A stretch of 64,000 nucleotides of DNA, taken from Actinomycetales bacterium (lineage in GTDB: Bacteria > Actinomycetota > Actinomycetes > Actinomycetales > Cellulomonadaceae). The notes under the pieces were generated by a model. That model made no database searches and was not told the DNA's origin. It was given only the letters and a program-made list of their open reading frames with translations. The translations under genes were made by a program, and so were the position numbers. Below, one piece after another: positions 1-13,173 of the stretch. The DNA lies in the NCBI GenBank assembly GCA_020444245.1, contig JAHLLI010000002.1:234677-298676 (forward strand), read 5' to 3'. Position 1 is the first letter of the stretch; each line of letters begins with the position of its first letter.

Positions 1-200
1 GCTACTACACGCTGGGCCGGGCGTTCGTGCGGATCATCGAGCGACCGGACGTGATGCGGCTGCTGACGCGGTACGGTCTGCCTCGGCCCGCGCTGATGCG
101 GCTGACGCTCAAGCTGCTGTCCGACGTGTGGGACCCGAAGGGCGGGGACGCGTCGGACAGGTTCATCGCGGCGCTCACGCGGATTGCGCCCGCGGCATGA
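1..200 (+). CDS. Geranylgeranyl/menaquinone reductase-like flavoprotein, C-terminal fragment
   Basis: Only the last 65 codons are present, in the frame beginning at base 3 and ending with TGA at 198-200. The visible tail contains an RYGLPRPALMRLTLKLL-like helix and ends RIAPAA, which I recognise from the C-terminus of the actinobacterial FAD-dependent geranylgeranyl reductase family (the MenJ-like enzymes that saturate a double bond of the menaquinone side chain). This gene commonly lies just upstream of nuoA in actinobacteria, which agrees with the 88-base gap to nuoA here. The FAD-binding part is outside the window, so the family call rests on the tail and the context. Confidence 0.7.
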   Translation, partial: YYTLGRAFVRIIERPDVMRLLTRYGLPRPALMRLTLKLLSDVWDPKGGDASDRFIAALTRIAPAA

Positions 201-288
201 CCCGACGACACTCGGCAACGACCCGGCGCCGGCAGCAGCTGCTGCGCCGCGCCCGCCCGCCTCGCGCGGGCCTGATCTGGAGGACGAG

Positions 289-651
289 ATGAGCAACCCC
301 TACGTGCCGATCCTCGTGCTCATGACGGTGGCCGCCGTGCTCGCCCTCGGCGGGGTGGGCGCGAGCGCGATCATCGGCCCCAAGCGCTACAACCGGGCCA
401 AGCTCGAGGCGTACGAGTGCGGGATCGACCCGACCCCGCACGCGACCGGCCACGGGCGCTTCCCGGTCAAGTACTACCTCGTCGCGATGACCTTCATCGT
501 CTTCGACATCGAGGTCGTCTTCATGTACCCGTGGGCGGTGAGCTTCGGCGCGCTGGCGATGTTCGGCGTGGTCGCGATGCTCACCTTCCTCGCGCTCATC
601 ACGGTGCCGTTCGTCTACGAGTGGCGCCGCGGCGGGTTCGAGTGGGACTGA
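289..651 (+). CDS. nuoA: NADH-quinone oxidoreductase subunit A
   Basis: A 120-residue membrane subunit of complex I. Three hydrophobic segments are visible at about residues 5-27, 62-85 and 90-112. The conserved loop with YECGIDP, followed by RFPVKYYL and then [12 protein letters not shown], is diagnostic for NuoA. I chose the ATG at 289 because it has a purine-rich site (ggagga) just upstream and gives a standard length; an open frame continues upstream to about 184 but would add 35 residues of non-conserved sequence. It opens the 14-gene nuo operon, 34 bases ahead of nuoB. Confidence 0.97.
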   Translation: MSNPYVPILVLMTVAAVLALGGVGASAIIGPKRYNRAKLEAYECGIDPTPHATGHGRFPVKYYLVAMTFIVFDIEVVFMYPWAVSFGALAMFGVVAMLTFLALITVPFVYEWRRGGFEWD

Positions 652-685
652 CCGCCCGACGACGACGAGAGGAAGGAGGCAGGCC

Positions 686-1237
686 ATGGGCATCGAGGAA
701 GCACCGTCCGGGTTCCTGCTGACCACCATCGAGAGCCTGGCGGGCTACTTCCGCAAGGCGTCGCTGTGGCCGGTCACGTTCGGGCTGGCCTGCTGCGCGA
801 TCGAGATGATGGCGACCGGCACGCCCCGGTTCGACCTCTCCCGGTTCGGCATGGAGGTGTTCCGCGCCTCGCCGCGCCAGGCCGACCTGATGATCGTCGC
901 CGGCCGGGTGAGCCAGAAGATGGCCCCGATCGTGCGCCAGGTCTACGACCAGATGTCCGAGCCCAAGTGGGTGCTGTCGATGGGCGTGTGCGCCTCGTCG
1001 GGCGGCATGTTCAACAACTACGCGATCGTCCAGGGTGTCGACCACGTGGTGCCGGTGGACATCTACCTGCCGGGCTGCCCGCCGCGTCCGGAGATGCTCA
1101 TCAACGCGATCCTGGCGCTGCACGACCAGATCCAGCACTCCCCGCTCGGCGTCAACCGCGAGGAGGCCGCCGCGGCGGCCGAGGCCGCGGCGCTCGAGGC
1201 CACGCCGACCTCCGACATGAAGGGTCTGCTGCGGTGA
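686..1237 (+). CDS. nuoB: NADH-quinone oxidoreductase subunit B (N2 cluster)
   Basis: A 183-residue peripheral-arm subunit that carries the terminal 4Fe-4S cluster N2, next to the quinone pocket. The ligand cysteines are visible as the tandem pair in [10 protein letters not shown] (about residue 37), the Cys in MGVCASSGG and the Cys in [11 protein letters not shown] strong ribosome site (gaaggagg) lies about 8 bases before the ATG. The C-terminus carries a short alanine/glutamate-rich tail usual for actinobacterial NuoB. Its stop overlaps the GTG start of nuoC. Confidence 0.98.
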   Translation: MGIEEAPSGFLLTTIESLAGYFRKASLWPVTFGLACCAIEMMATGTPRFDLSRFGMEVFRASPRQADLMIVAGRVSQKMAPIVRQVYDQMSEPKWVLSMGVCASSGGMFNNYAIVQGVDHVVPVDIYLPGCPPRPEMLINAILALHDQIQHSPLGVNREEAAAAAEAAALEATPTSDMKGLLR

Positions 1238-1947
1238 GCGACGAGAAGAAGGACCTGGTCCCCGAGGGCGGTGCGCTGTCCGGCGGTCCCGAGGCCGTCG
1301 ACGTGCGCACCGGCATGTTCGGGGTCCGCGGCTCGGGTGACACCAGCGGCTTCGGCGGGCTGGTGCGCACGGTGACGATGCCCGGTGCGAGCCCGCGCCC
1401 GTACGGCGGCTGGTTCGACGAGGTTGTCGACATCCTCGCCGAGGTGCTGGCCGAGGAGGACGTGGCCTTCGACGACGCGGTCCCCGCGGTGGTGGTCGAC
1501 CGCGGCGAGCTGACCCTGCACGTGGCCCGCGAGCACCTCCTCGCGGTGTGCCGGGCGCTGCGCGACGAGCAGGACCTGCGCTTCGAGCTGGGTCTGGGCG
1601 TGTCGGGCGTGCACTTCCCGCACGAGACCGGGCGGGAGCTGCACGCGGTGTACCACCTGACCTCGGTCACCCACTCGCGCCGGCTGCGGCTGGAGGTCGC
1701 GGTCCCCGAGTCCGACCCGCACATCCCGTCGTCCACGCCCGTCTACCCGGGTCACGACTGGCACGAGCGCGAGACGTTCGACTTCTTCGGGATCATCTTC
1801 GACGGGCACCCCGGCCTGGCGCGGATCGAGATGCCCGACGACTGGGTGGGCCACCCGCAGCGCAAGGACTACCCGCTCGGTGGCATCCCCGTGGAGTACA
1901 AGGGGGCGCGCATCGCCCCGCCCGACCAGCGGAGGTCGTACAACTGA
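1234..1947 (+). CDS. nuoC: NADH-quinone oxidoreductase subunit C
   Basis: A 237-residue peripheral-arm subunit (30 kDa family). The GTG at 1234 overlaps the nuoB stop in a GTGA, which fixes the start; the frame stays open upstream only as a shadow of nuoB. The first 70 residues are acidic and variable, as in other actinobacteria. The signature is near the C-terminus: [16 protein letters not shown] followed by [16 protein letters not shown]. The final bases overlap the ATG of nuoD, so translation is probably coupled. Confidence 0.97.
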   Translation: MSDEKKDLVPEGGALSGGPEAVDVRTGMFGVRGSGDTSGFGGLVRTVTMPGASPRPYGGWFDEVVDILAEVLAEEDVAFDDAVPAVVVDRGELTLHVAREHLLAVCRALRDEQDLRFELGLGVSGVHFPHETGRELHAVYHLTSVTHSRRLRLEVAVPESDPHIPSSTPVYPGHDWHERETFDFFGIIFDGHPGLARIEMPDDWVGHPQRKDYPLGGIPVEYKGARIAPPDQRRSYN

Positions 1948-3293
1948 TGGCTGACTCCCGCATGCACGCCACCGGCGCCCCGCTGCCGGACGACGAGGAC
2001 GCCACGGTCTTCGAGGCCGTCGGCGGCGACTGGTCGGACATCGCCGAGGAGGCCGCCCGCCTCGGCGAGGAGCGCATCGTCGTCAACATGGGCCCCCAGC
2101 ACCCGTCGACCCACGGCGTGCTCCGGCTGATGCTCGAGATCGACGGCGAGACGGTGACCGAGGCCCGCGCGGGCATCGGCTACCTGCACACCGGCATCGA
2201 GAAGAACATGGAGTTCCGCACCTGGACGCAGGGCGTGACGTTCTGCACCCGGATGGACTACGTCGCTCCGTTCTCCACCGAGGCGGCCTACTGCATGGCC
2301 GTCGAGAAGCTCCTGCGGATCACCGACGACGTGCCCGAGCGCGCCCAGGCGATCCGGGTCCTGCTGCTCGAGCTCAACCGGATCACCTCGCACCTCATCG
2401 CGATCGGGACCGGCGGCAACGAGCTCGGCGCGACCACGATCATGACCGTCGCGTTCACCGCGCGCGAGGAGATCCTCAAGATCTTCGAGCTGATCACCGG
2501 CCTGCGGATGAACCACGCGTTCATCCGCCCCGGCGGCGTCGCGCAGGACATCCCGCCCGGCGCGCTGGACACGGTGCGCGAGGCGATGCCGCTGGTGCGC
2601 AGGTACCTCGGCCAGCTCGGCGACCTGATGCTCGCGAACCCGATCTTCAAGGGCCGCACGGTCGGCGTCGGGCACCTGTCGCTGGCGGGCGCGATGGCGC
2701 TGGGCATCACGGGTCCGGTGCTGCGCTCGGCCGGGCTGCCGTACGACGTGCGCAAGGCCTTCCCGTACCTGGGCTACGAGACCTACGACTTCGACGTGCC
2801 CACCTCGACCGACGCCGACGCGTACGCGCGCACGGTGCTGCGCCTCGAGGAGTGCTACCAGTCGATGCGGATCGTCGACCAGGTGATCGAGCGGATCCAG
2901 CAGATGGGTCCCGGCCCGGTGATGGTCGGCGACAAGAAGATCGCCTGGCCCGCCCAGCTGGCGATCGGTGCGGACGGGATGGGCAACTCCCTGGCGCACA
3001 TCAAGGAGATCATGGGCACCTCGATGGAGGCCCTGATCCACCACTTCAAGCTCGTCACCGAGGGCTTCCGGGTGCCGGCCGGCCAGGTCTGGCAGACCGT
3101 CGAGGCGCCGCGCGGCGAGCTGGGCGTGCACCTGGTCTCCGACGGCGGCACCCGGCCCTACCGGGCGCACTTCCGAGACCCGTCGTTCAACAACCTGCAA
3201 GGAGTGTCCTTGATGTGCGAGGGCGGCCAGGTGGCCGACGTCGTCGTCGCGGTGGCCGGGCTCGACCCCGTGCTGGGAGGGGTGGACCGCTGA
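1947..3293 (+). CDS. nuoD: NADH-quinone oxidoreductase subunit D
   Basis: A 448-residue 49-kDa-type subunit that forms most of the quinone-binding pocket together with NuoB. Recognised from [15 protein letters not shown] (about residue 48), [12 protein letters not shown] and the C-terminal [15 protein letters not shown]. The ATG shares one base with the nuoC stop (TGATG). About 45 residues precede the conserved core, an acidic leader seen in actinobacterial homologues. Confidence 0.98.
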   Translation: MADSRMHATGAPLPDDEDATVFEAVGGDWSDIAEEAARLGEERIVVNMGPQHPSTHGVLRLMLEIDGETVTEARAGIGYLHTGIEKNMEFRTWTQGVTFCTRMDYVAPFSTEAAYCMAVEKLLRITDDVPERAQAIRVLLLELNRITSHLIAIGTGGNELGATTIMTVAFTAREEILKIFELITGLRMNHAFIRPGGVAQDIPPGALDTVREAMPLVRRYLGQLGDLMLANPIFKGRTVGVGHLSLAGAMALGITGPVLRSAGLPYDVRKAFPYLGYETYDFDVPTSTDADAYARTVLRLEECYQSMRIVDQVIERIQQMGPGPVMVGDKKIAWPAQLAIGADGMGNSLAHIKEIMGTSMEALIHHFKLVTEGFRVPAGQVWQTVEAPRGELGVHLVSDGGTRPYRAHFRDPSFNNLQGVSLMCEGGQVADVVVAVAGLDPVLGGVDR

Positions 3294-4014
3294 TGGCGAG
3301 CTACGACGCGCAGACGCTGGCGCGCCTCGAGGCCGACGCCGCGCAGGTGGTGGCCCGCTACCCGGAGCACCCGCGCTCGGCGCTGCTGCCGCTGCTGCAC
3401 CTGGTGCAGTCGGTGGACGGCTACGTGAGCCCCGCCGGGATCGGTTTCTGCGCGCAGACCCTGGGCCTGTCGACGGCCGAGGTCTCCGCGGTCGCGACGT
3501 TCTACACCCAGTACAAGCGCCACCCCAACGGCACCTACACCGTCGGGGTCTGCACCAACACGCTGTGCGCGGTGATGGGCGGCGACGCGATCTGGGCCGA
3601 GCTCACCGAGCACCTGGGGATCGGGAACGACGAGACGACCGAGGACGGCGCGGTCACCCTCGAGCGGGTCGAGTGCAACGCGGCCTGCGACTACGCGCCG
3701 GTGATCATGGTCAACTGGGAGTTCTTCGACAACCAGACCCCGTCCTCGGCGACCGCGCTGGTCGACGCGCTGCGCGCCGGGGAGCCCGTGCACCCCACGC
3801 GCGGGGCGGACCGGGTGGTCTCGTTCCGGGAGACCGAGCGGGTGCTGGCCGGGTTCGCCGACGGGCACGCGAACGAGGGCCCCGGCGCGGGCGAACCGAC
3901 CCTCGTGGGTCTGCGCCTCGCGGCCGAGAAGCGCTGGACCGCCCCGGGCGAGGCCGGCGAGCCGGACGGGCCGGCGGGTGCCCGCAAGCGCGGCGCGAAG
4001 CGTGAGGAGGCGTG

Positions 4015-4015
<1 letters not shown>
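3293..4015 (+). CDS. nuoE: NADH-quinone oxidoreductase subunit E (2Fe-2S)
   Basis: A 240-residue thioredoxin-like subunit of the NADH-oxidising module, carrying cluster N1a. The four cysteines are visible in VGVCTNTLC (about residue 85) and [11 protein letters not shown] (about residue 125). The protein is longer than the usual 160-180 residues because of a hydrophilic C-terminal tail of about 60 residues ending in a lysine/arginine-rich KRGAKREEA stretch, also seen in other actinobacterial NuoE. The start overlaps the nuoD stop (TGATG). Confidence 0.97.
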
Positions 4016-5345
<1,330 letters not shown>

Positions 5346-5349
<4 letters not shown>

Positions 5350-7973
5350 CGTCCACGACGACGAGCGGCTCGGCCGCCGCGGGCACCGTGGTGCCTGAGG
5401 TGACGTTCATCATCGACGACGTCGAGGTGTCCGTCCCCAAGGGCACCCTGGTGATCCGTGCCGCCGAGCAGATCGGCATCCAGATCCCGCGGTTCTGCGA
5501 CCACCCGCTCCTCAAGCCGGCCGGCGCCTGCCGCCAGTGCCTGGTCGAGGTCGCGATGCCGGACCGTGAGGGCAACCTGCGTCCGATGCCCAAGCCTCAG
5601 GCGTCCTGCACGCTCGAGGCCTCGCCCGGGATGGTCGTGCACACCCAGCGGACCTCCGCGGTGGCCGACAAGGCGCAGCACGGCGTCATGGAGCTGCTCC
5701 TCATCAACCACCCGCTGGACTGCCCGACCTGCGACAAGGGCGGCGAGTGCCCGCTGCAGAACCAGGCGATGAGCAACGGCCGGGCCACCAGCCGGTTCGT
5801 CGACGTCAAGCGCACGTTCGCCAAGCCCCTGGCGATCTCCACCGAGATCCTCCTCGACCGCGAGCGCTGCATCCTGTGCCAGCGCTGCACGCGGTTCTCC
5901 AACGAGATCGCCGGCGACCAGTTCATCGACCTCCAGATGCGCGGCGCTCGCCAGCAGATCGGCCGGTTCGACCCGGCGGTGCTGGGCTTCGACGGCGGCG
6001 GCGAGCTGCCGCTGTTCGTGGGCGCCGACGAGGACGGGAACCCGCTGACCCGCGCCGAGGGCATGCGCACGGCGGCCGAGGCTCCCGAGCGGCCCGTCGG
6101 GCCGGCGGCGCTGGACGAGTCCGGGCACCCGTTCGCCTCGTACTTCTCGGGCAACACCGTGCAGATCTGCCCGGTCGGCGCCCTGACCGGCGCGTCCTAC
6201 CGGTTCCGGTCGCGCCCGTTCGACCTCCGCTCGACCCCGTCGGTGGCCGAGCACGACTCGAACGGCTCGGCGATCCGGATCGACCACCGCCGCGGCGTCG
6301 TGATGCGCCGCCTGGCGGGCGACGACCCGGTGGTCAACGAGGAGTGGCTGACCGACAAGGACCGGTTCGCCTTCACCTGGCAGACCGCGCCGGACCGCCT
6401 GGCCACCCCGCTGTTGCGTGACCTCGGCGAGGACGGCGCTCCCGGCGAGCTGCGCGAGGCGAGCTGGGCCGAGGCGCTCACGGTGGCGGCCGAGGGCCTG
6501 GCCGCCGCACGCGACGGCGCCGGGGTCGGCGTGCTGCCCGGCGGCCGGCTCACCGTCGAGGACGCCTACGCCTACGCCAAGCTCGCCCGCACGGCGCTGG
6601 GCACCAACGACGTCGACCATCGCGCGCGCCCGCACTCGGCCGAGGAGGCGTCGTTCCTCGGGCACGCGGTCGCGGGCCACGGCATCGACGTGACCTTCGC
6701 CGACCTCGAGCGCAGCGCCGTGCTGCTCGTGGGCCTGGAGCCCGAGGACGAGGGCGGCGTGATCTTCCTGCGGTTGCGCAAGGGCGTGCTCGCCGGCCGG
6801 ACCAGGGTGTTCTCGGTCGCGCCGTTCGCCTCGCGCGGGCTGGCCCGGGTGTCCGCGACGCTGCTGCCCGCCGCCCCCGGCACCGAGCCGGAGGTGCTCG
6901 ACGCCATCGGCGACGCCTCCGACCCGGACCTCGCTGCTGCGGCCGAGGCGCTGAACGGCGGCGTGGTCCTGGTGGGCGAGCGGCTCGCGACGGTGCCCGG
7001 TGCGCTGTCCGCGGTGCTGCGCCTGGCCCGCCGGCTCGGCGCACGCCTGGCCTGGGTGCCCCGGCGTGCCGGCGAGCGCGGCAGCGTCGAGGTGGGCACG
7101 CTGCCGGGCCTCCTGCCCGGCGGGCGCCCGGTGAGCGACGGCGCCGCCCGGACCGAGCTGGCCGCCGTGTGGGGCGTCGAGAAGCTGCCGAGCACGCCCG
7201 GTCGGGACCTGACCGGGATCCTGACCGCCGCGGCCGCCGGCGACCTGCGGGCGCTGGTGGTCGGTGGCGTCGACCCCGCGGACCTGCCCGACCCGGATCT
7301 CGCGCTGCGCGCCCTGGACCGTGCGTTCGTGGTGAGCCTCGAGGTGCGCGCGTCGGCGGTCACCGAGCGGGCGGACGTGGTGCTGCCCGTGGCCCCGCCC
7401 GCGGAGAAGCCCGGCACGTTCTGGACCTGGGAGGCACGGCCGCGGCCGTTCGCCCAGGCGCTGACCTCCACCGCGCTGCCCGACCACCGCGTGCTGCACG
7501 CCCTGGCCGGCCGGCTCGGCACGGACCTGGGGCTCGGCTCGCTGACCGAGGTGCACACCGAGCTCGGCGGGCTGGCGGCGTGGTCCGGTGCCCGCGCCGA
7601 GGCCCCGCACGTGGCCTACCCCGAACCCCCGGCTCCCGGCGAGGGCCAGGCGGTCCTGGCCACCTGGCACACGCTGCTGGACGCGGGCCGCTGCCAGGAC
7701 GGCGAGGGCTTCCTGGCCGGCACGGCGCCGCGCCCGGTCGCGCGGGTCAGCGCCGAGCTGGCCGCCCGGATCGGCGTGGGTGACGGCGACCCGGTGACGG
7801 TGTCCACCGAGCACGGCGGCATCACCCTGCCCGCCGTGGTCACCGCGATGCCCGACGGCGTGGTGTGGCTCCCGGTCGCCTCGCCCGGCTCGGCCGTGCG
7901 CACGACCCTGCGGGTCGACGCGGGCGCCGTGGTCGGCGTGGCGGCGGCGACGACGGACGGAGAGCAGGCATGA
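5346..7973 (+). CDS. nuoG: NADH-quinone oxidoreductase subunit G
   Basis: An 875-residue iron-sulphur subunit of the peripheral arm. From the N-terminus: a 2Fe-2S ferredoxin-like domain ([18 protein letters not shown]), the His/Cys cluster region with [13 protein letters not shown] (about residue 126), a further 4Fe-4S motif [11 protein letters not shown] (about residue 175), QICPVGALT (about residue 275), then a large molybdopterin-oxidoreductase-like domain and a C-terminal molydopterin-binding-like barrel. The start overlaps the nuoF stop (ATGA). A very long reverse-strand open frame covers this gene but is a GC artefact. Confidence 0.97.
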
Positions 7974-9340
7974 GCCCGATGACGGCGCTGCCCATGGCCG
8001 CGGCCCCGGTGGGGGCCGACTTCAGCAACGACACCTGGTGGATCGTGCTGATCAAGGCGGTCGCGATCATCGTCTTCCTGCTGGTGTCGGTGCTGTTCGC
8101 GATCTGGTTCGAGCGCAAGGTCGTGGCCCGGATGCAGGTCCGGCCGGGCCCCAACGTGCACGGCCCCTTCGGCCTGCTGCAATCGCTCGCCGACGCGATG
8201 AAGCTGCTGCTCAAGGAGGACATGATCGTCCGCGCCGCGGACAAGGTCATCTACCTCGTCGCACCGATGATCTCGGTGTTCGCCTCGCTGCTGGTGTTCG
8301 CGGTGATCCCGGTGGGGCCCGAGGTGAGCATCTTCGGCATCGTCACCCCGCTCCAGCTGACCGACTTCCCGGTCGCCGTGCTGTACATCCTCGCGGCCGC
8401 GTCGGTGGGCGTGTACGGGATCGTGCTGGGTGGCTGGGCCTCCGGGTCGACGTACCCGCTGCTCGGCTCGGTGCGCTCGACCGCGCAGGTGATCTCCTAC
8501 GAGCTGGCCATGGGCATGTCGCTGGTCAGCGTGTTCATCATGACCGGCTCGATGTCGACCCGGCAGATCGTGGACGCCCAGGTGCCGATCTGGTGGGCCC
8601 TGCCGCTGCTGCCGGCCTTCGCCATCTACCTGGTCTCGATGGCCGGTGAGGTCAACCGCCTGCCGTTCGACCTGCCCGAGGCCGAGGGTGAGCTGGTCGG
8701 CGGCTACATGACCGAGTACTCCTCGATGAAGTTCGCCTGGTTCTTCCTGGCGGAGTACATCAACATGCTCAACGTCTCTGCGGTGGCCACCACGCTGTTC
8801 TTCGGCGGCTACCACGCGCCGTGGCGCGGCGACTTCCTCAACACCGGCTGGTGGGGCGTGGGCTGGTTCGGCCTCAAGCTCTGGTTCTTCATGTTCCTGT
8901 TCGTCTGGGTCCGCGGGACGCTGCTGCGGTTCCGGTACGACCAGTTCATGCGGTTCGGCTGGAAGGTCCTCATCCCGTTCGCGCTGGTGTGGATCGTGGC
9001 CGTCTCGGTGGTCCAGGGGCTGCGCCGGTTCACCGACGTGAGCTGGCAGACCCTGCTGTTCGTGCTCGCCGGCGTCATGGTGGTCGGCGCAGTGGTGTCG
9101 TTCCTGATCCCGGAGAAGAAGCCGCCCGCCCGGGACGAAGCCCCGCCCGAGCCGTTCGACGCGTTCGCGGACGGGTACCCCGTGCCACCGCTGCCGGGAC
9201 AGGTGCTGCCGCCGTCGCCGCGACGTTCGCTGACCGTGGAGGGCACCGCGGTGGCCGTGGCGAACCCGGAGACCGACGAGTCCACCGCGGAGGACCCCGC
9301 TGCGGACGAGACCACTGCGGAGGAGGGCGACCGTGGCTGA
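7970..9340 (+). CDS. nuoH: NADH-quinone oxidoreductase subunit H
   Basis: A 456-residue membrane subunit at the junction of the two arms, lining the quinone chamber. Eight or more hydrophobic segments are visible. Signatures include [29 protein letters not shown] and the conserved acidic loop [21 protein letters not shown]. The last 85 residues form a hydrophilic Pro/Ala/Glu-rich tail ([15 protein letters not shown] onward), longer than in proteobacteria. The start overlaps nuoG (ATGA) and the stop lies inside the start of nuoI. Confidence 0.97.
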   Translation: MSPMTALPMAAAPVGADFSNDTWWIVLIKAVAIIVFLLVSVLFAIWFERKVVARMQVRPGPNVHGPFGLLQSLADAMKLLLKEDMIVRAADKVIYLVAPMISVFASLLVFAVIPVGPEVSIFGIVTPLQLTDFPVAVLYILAAASVGVYGIVLGGWASGSTYPLLGSVRSTAQVISYELAMGMSLVSVFIMTGSMSTRQIVDAQVPIWWALPLLPAFAIYLVSMAGEVNRLPFDLPEAEGELVGGYMTEYSSMKFAWFFLAEYINMLNVSAVATTLFFGGYHAPWRGDFLNTGWWGVGWFGLKLWFFMFLFVWVRGTLLRFRYDQFMRFGWKVLIPFALVWIVAVSVVQGLRRFTDVSWQTLLFVLAGVMVVGAVVSFLIPEKKPPARDEAPPEPFDAFADGYPVPPLPGQVLPPSPRRSLTVEGTAVAVANPETDESTAEDPAADETTAEEGDRG

Positions 9341-10028
9341 CGACCTCACGCGGCGCGACGAGCCGGGGCCGCTGGACCGGCCGAGCGAGGGCGGAGGGGA
9401 GTACGAGTCCCTGCTGCCCCGCAAGGGCGCCATCGGTCAGATCTTCGCGCCCGTCGCGGGCTTCGGCGTCACGCTGTCGTCGATGTTCCGGCCGACGGTC
9501 ACCGAGCAGTACCCGTTCGAGAAGGTGCCGACCAAGCCGCGCTACCACGGCCGTCACCAGCTGAACCGGTACCCGGACGGCCTCGAGAAGTGCATCGGCT
9601 GCGAGCTGTGCGCCTGGGCCTGCCCGGCCGACGCGATCTACGTCGAGGGCGCCGACAACACCCCGGACGCGCAGTTCTCGCCCGGCGAGCGGTACGGCCG
9701 CGTCTACCAGATCAACTACCTGCGCTGCATCTTCTGCGGCCTGTGCATCGAGGCGTGCCCGACCCGGGCGCTGACCATGACCAACGAGTACGAGCTCGCC
9801 GGCCCCACCCGGCGCGGGATGATCTACGAGAAGGCCGACCTGCTGGCCCCGATGGGGGAGGGCATGCTCGCGGCCCCCCACCCGATGGTGCCCGGCACGG
9901 AGGACCTGGAGTACTACCGCGGCGAGATCACCGGCCCGGTGATCGAGCAGGTCGACTGGGTGGCGCAGTGGCGCCCCGAGGACCCGACGCTGGACGCCGC
10001 GCGGAGCCGGGCGGAGGGCGCACGATGA
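9333..10028 (+). CDS. nuoI: NADH-quinone oxidoreductase subunit I (two 4Fe-4S)
   Basis: A 231-residue ferredoxin-like subunit carrying clusters N6a and N6b. Both four-cysteine motifs are present: [14 protein letters not shown] (about residue 87) and [13 protein letters not shown] (about residue 132). The GTG at 9333 follows aggaggg by about five bases and overlaps the nuoH end by 8 bases. The N-terminal amphipathic part ([15 protein letters not shown]) precedes the core. The stop overlaps the nuoJ ATG. Confidence 0.97.
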   Translation: MADDLTRRDEPGPLDRPSEGGGEYESLLPRKGAIGQIFAPVAGFGVTLSSMFRPTVTEQYPFEKVPTKPRYHGRHQLNRYPDGLEKCIGCELCAWACPADAIYVEGADNTPDAQFSPGERYGRVYQINYLRCIFCGLCIEACPTRALTMTNEYELAGPTRRGMIYEKADLLAPMGEGMLAAPHPMVPGTEDLEYYRGEITGPVIEQVDWVAQWRPEDPTLDAARSRAEGAR

Positions 10029-10876
10029 CGGTGAGCACCACGGTCGGCGCGCTCGTGCCGCTGGCCTCGTCCCTGGCCGACACCGGCCACACCTCCACCG
10101 GCGAGGCCGTGCTGTTCTGGGTCCTGGCCCCGGTGATGGTGATCGCCGCGCTGGGCCTGCTGTTCGCCCGCAAGGCGGTGCACGCCGCGATGGGCGTCGT
10201 GGTGGTGATGATCAGCCTGGCCGTGCTGTACGTCGCCCAGGAGGCGCCGTTCCTCGGCGTGGTCCAGGTGATCGTGTACACCGGCGCCGTGATGATGCTG
10301 TTCCTGTTCGTCCTGATGCTGGTCGGCGTCGACGCGTCCGACTCGCTGGTCGAGACGCTCGCGGGCCAGCGCTGGATCGGGCTGCTGCTGGGCGCCGGGC
10401 TCGCCTCGGTGCTGATCGGCGTGGTCGTCACCGCCACCTACTCCAAGCCCGTGGGCCTCGCCGCGGCGAACGTCGACGGCAACCCCCAGGACGTGGCCAA
10501 GGTGATCTTCGGCCAGCACGTCTTCGCCCTCGAGGTGGTCGGCACCCTGCTGATCACCGCGGCGGTCGGCGCGTTGGTGCTCACCCACCGTCCGCGGCTG
10601 AGCCGGCTGATCGGCCAGAAGGAGAAGGCCGACGCACGCGTCGCCACGCTGGCCGAGGGTGGGATCATCACCCCGCTGCCCGCGCCCGGCGTGTACGCCA
10701 GGTCGAACGCGATGGACGTCCCGGCCCTGGGCCCGGACGGCAGCCCGCTGGAGCAGTCGGTGCCTCGAGTGCTGCGGATCCGCGGGCAGGAGCGTGGTTA
10801 CGGCGGCGTGTTCGCCGAGATCGACGAGGAGACCCGCCACCAGATCGAGGGCGACCACACCGAGGAGCAGTCGTGA
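10025..10876 (+). CDS. nuoJ: NADH-quinone oxidoreductase subunit J
   Basis: A 283-residue membrane subunit. Five hydrophobic segments lie within the first 190 residues, with the family motif [20 protein letters not shown] around residue 82, whose pi-bulge helix takes part in coupling. The C-terminal third (from about residue 195) is hydrophilic, a tail typical of actinobacterial NuoJ. The ATG overlaps the nuoI stop and the stop overlaps the nuoK GTG. Confidence 0.96.
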   Translation: MTVSTTVGALVPLASSLADTGHTSTGEAVLFWVLAPVMVIAALGLLFARKAVHAAMGVVVVMISLAVLYVAQEAPFLGVVQVIVYTGAVMMLFLFVLMLVGVDASDSLVETLAGQRWIGLLLGAGLASVLIGVVVTATYSKPVGLAAANVDGNPQDVAKVIFGQHVFALEVVGTLLITAAVGALVLTHRPRLSRLIGQKEKADARVATLAEGGIITPLPAPGVYARSNAMDVPALGPDGSPLEQSVPRVLRIRGQERGYGGVFAEIDEETRHQIEGDHTEEQS

Positions 10877-11172
10877 GCCTGACCAACTACCTCGTGCTGT
10901 CGGCGATCCTGTTCTCGCTCGGCGGCGCGACGGTGCTGCTGCGGCGCAACGCGATCATCGCGTTCCTCGGCGTGGAGCTGATGCTCAACGCCACGAACCT
11001 GGCGTTCGTCACCTTCTCCCGGATCCACGGCAACCTCACCGGCCAGGTCATGGCGTTCTTCGTCATGGTGGTCGCCGCCGCCGAGGTGGTCGTGGGCCTG
11101 GCGATCATCGTGGCGATCTTCCGCACCCGCCGCTCGGCCTCGGTCGACGACGTCAACCTCCTGAAGAGCTGA
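10873..11172 (+). CDS. nuoK: NADH-quinone oxidoreductase subunit K
   Basis: A 99-residue three-helix membrane subunit. The conserved [16 protein letters not shown] (about residues 34-49) carries the key membrane glutamate, and the third helix [18 protein letters not shown] carries the second. The GTG start overlaps the nuoJ stop (GTGA). Length is standard for the family. Seven bases separate it from nuoL. Confidence 0.97.
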   Translation: MSLTNYLVLSAILFSLGGATVLLRRNAIIAFLGVELMLNATNLAFVTFSRIHGNLTGQVMAFFVMVVAAAEVVVGLAIIVAIFRTRRSASVDDVNLLKS

Positions 11173-11178
11173 GGCCGG

Positions 11179-13161
11179 ATGACCACCGCACTCCTGCTCC
11201 CCACCGCGATGGCCGGCGTGACCGAGGCCACCGGTGCCTTCAGCGCGGCCTGGTTGCTGGTCGCCCTGCCGATGCTCGGCGCCGCTGTGCTGCTGCTCGG
11301 CGGTGCTCGCACCGACCGCTGGGGCCACTGGTTCGGCGTCCTGGCGTCCGCGTCGGCGTTCGTGGTCGCCGCGGTCGTCTGGGTCGCGATGCTCGGCCTG
11401 CCCGCCGACGAGCGCGTCGTCGACCTCCACCTGTTCTCCTGGATCCCGGCGGGCGCGTTCTCGCTGGACGCCGGGATGCGGATCGACCCGCTGTCGATGA
11501 GCTTCGTGCTGCTCGTGACGTTCGTCGGCACGCTCATCCACGTGTACTCGGTGGCCTACATGGCCCACGACACCAGCCGGCGCCGGTTCTTCGCGTACCT
11601 CAACCTGTTCGTCGCGGCGATGCTGCTGCTGGTCCTGGCGGACAGCTACGTGCTGCTGTTCGTCGGGTGGGAGGGCGTCGGCCTGGCGTCGTACCTGCTC
11701 ATCGGCTTCTGGAACCACGAGACCCCCAACGCCGTGGCCGCGAAGAAGGCGTTCGTCGCCAACCGCGTCGGTGACCTCGGGCTGATCGTCGCCATCGCGC
11801 TGATCTTCGCGACGTTCGGCGCCACCGACTTCGTGACCGTGTTCGGTGCGTCGGGCGGCGCGGGTGAGGGCGTGCTCACCGCGATCGGCCTGCTCCTGCT
11901 GCTGGGCGCCACCGGTAAGTCCGCGCAGTTCCCGCTGCAGTCCTGGCTCGGCGACGCGATGGCCGGCCCCACGCCGGTGTCCGCGCTGATCCACGCCGCG
12001 ACCATGGTGACCGCCGGTGTGTACCTCGTGGTGCGCTCCGGCCCGGTGTTCGACGGTGCGCCCACGGCGCTGCTCGTCGTGGCGATCGTCGGTGCGATCA
12101 CCCTGCTGTTCGGGGCGATCGTGGCCAGCGCCAAGGACGACATCAAGAAGTCGCTGGCCGGCTCGACGATGTCGCAGATCGGCTACATGATGCTCGGCGC
12201 GGGGCTCGGCCCGATCGGCTACGCGTTCGCGATCTTCCACCTGCTGACCCACGGCTTCTTCAAGGCCGGGATGTTCCTGGGCGCCGGCTCGGTGATGCAC
12301 GGCATGGACGACACGGTCGACATGCGGCGGTACGGCGGCCTGGCCACCTTGATGAAGATCACCTGGGTGACCTTCGGGTTCGGCTGGCTGGCGATCATGG
12401 GCGTGCCGCCGTTCTCCGGGTTCTGGAGCAAGGACAAGATCATCGAGTCCTCGTTCGCGATGAACGGCGGCGAGGGCTGGCAACCGTGGGTGTTCGGTCT
12501 GGTCGCGCTGATCGGCGCCGGGATCACCGCCTTCTACATGTCGCGGATGTTCTTCATGACGTTCCACGGCAAGGCGCGCTGGTCGGACGGCCACGGCGGC
12601 GGCGCGACGGACCCGGACGCGCCGGTGCGCCACCCGCACGAGTCCCCGGGCCTGATGACCTGGCCGATGATCATCCTCGCGGTCGGCTCGGCCGGGCTCG
12701 GCGGGCTGCTCGGGCCCACCGGGATCTTCACGTCCTGGCTCGAGCCGGTGACCGGGCACGTCGAGGAGCACGAGCCGGTGCTCTCGGTGCCGGTGATCAG
12801 CGTCGTGACGCTGGTGCTCGTGGCGATCGGCATCGCGCTGGCCTGGCGGCAGTACTGGTCGGCGCCGGTCGCGGTGGTCCCGCCGCGCGGGAGCCTGCTC
12901 ACCAGGGCCGCCCGGCAGGACCTCTACCAGGACCAGGTCAACGACGCGCTGCTCGTGCTGCCGGGCCAGGTCGCCACCCGTTCACTGGTCTACGGCGACC
13001 GCACGGTGGTCGACGGTTCGTTCGCCGGGCTCGCCCGGGCCGTCATGGGCACCGGATCGGTGCTGCGACGGCTGCAGAACGGCTACGTCCGCTCCTACGC
13101 CGCCACGATGCTCGCGGGGGTCGTCGCGCTGGTCGCGATCGTCCTGGCGTTCCGGATCTGA
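11179..13161 (+). CDS. nuoL: NADH-quinone oxidoreductase subunit L (proton-pumping)
   Basis: A 660-residue antiporter-like subunit with about 16 hydrophobic segments. Family landmarks include [17 protein letters not shown], the proton-channel stretch [18 protein letters not shown] followed by [17 protein letters not shown], and [16 protein letters not shown]. The long C-terminal lateral helix region and final membrane anchor are present, distinguishing it from NuoM and NuoN. It is the first of three homologous proton pumps and lies 12 bases ahead of nuoM. Confidence 0.97.
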   Translation: MTTALLLPTAMAGVTEATGAFSAAWLLVALPMLGAAVLLLGGARTDRWGHWFGVLASASAFVVAAVVWVAMLGLPADERVVDLHLFSWIPAGAFSLDAGMRIDPLSMSFVLLVTFVGTLIHVYSVAYMAHDTSRRRFFAYLNLFVAAMLLLVLADSYVLLFVGWEGVGLASYLLIGFWNHETPNAVAAKKAFVANRVGDLGLIVAIALIFATFGATDFVTVFGASGGAGEGVLTAIGLLLLLGATGKSAQFPLQSWLGDAMAGPTPVSALIHAATMVTAGVYLVVRSGPVFDGAPTALLVVAIVGAITLLFGAIVASAKDDIKKSLAGSTMSQIGYMMLGAGLGPIGYAFAIFHLLTHGFFKAGMFLGAGSVMHGMDDTVDMRRYGGLATLMKITWVTFGFGWLAIMGVPPFSGFWSKDKIIESSFAMNGGEGWQPWVFGLVALIGAGITAFYMSRMFFMTFHGKARWSDGHGGGATDPDAPVRHPHESPGLMTWPMIILAVGSAGLGGLLGPTGIFTSWLEPVTGHVEEHEPVLSVPVISVVTLVLVAIGIALAWRQYWSAPVAVVPPRGSLLTRAARQDLYQDQVNDALLVLPGQVATRSLVYGDRTVVDGSFAGLARAVMGTGSVLRRLQNGYVRSYAATMLAGVVALVAIVLAFRI

Positions 13162-13173
13162 GGGAAAGAGACG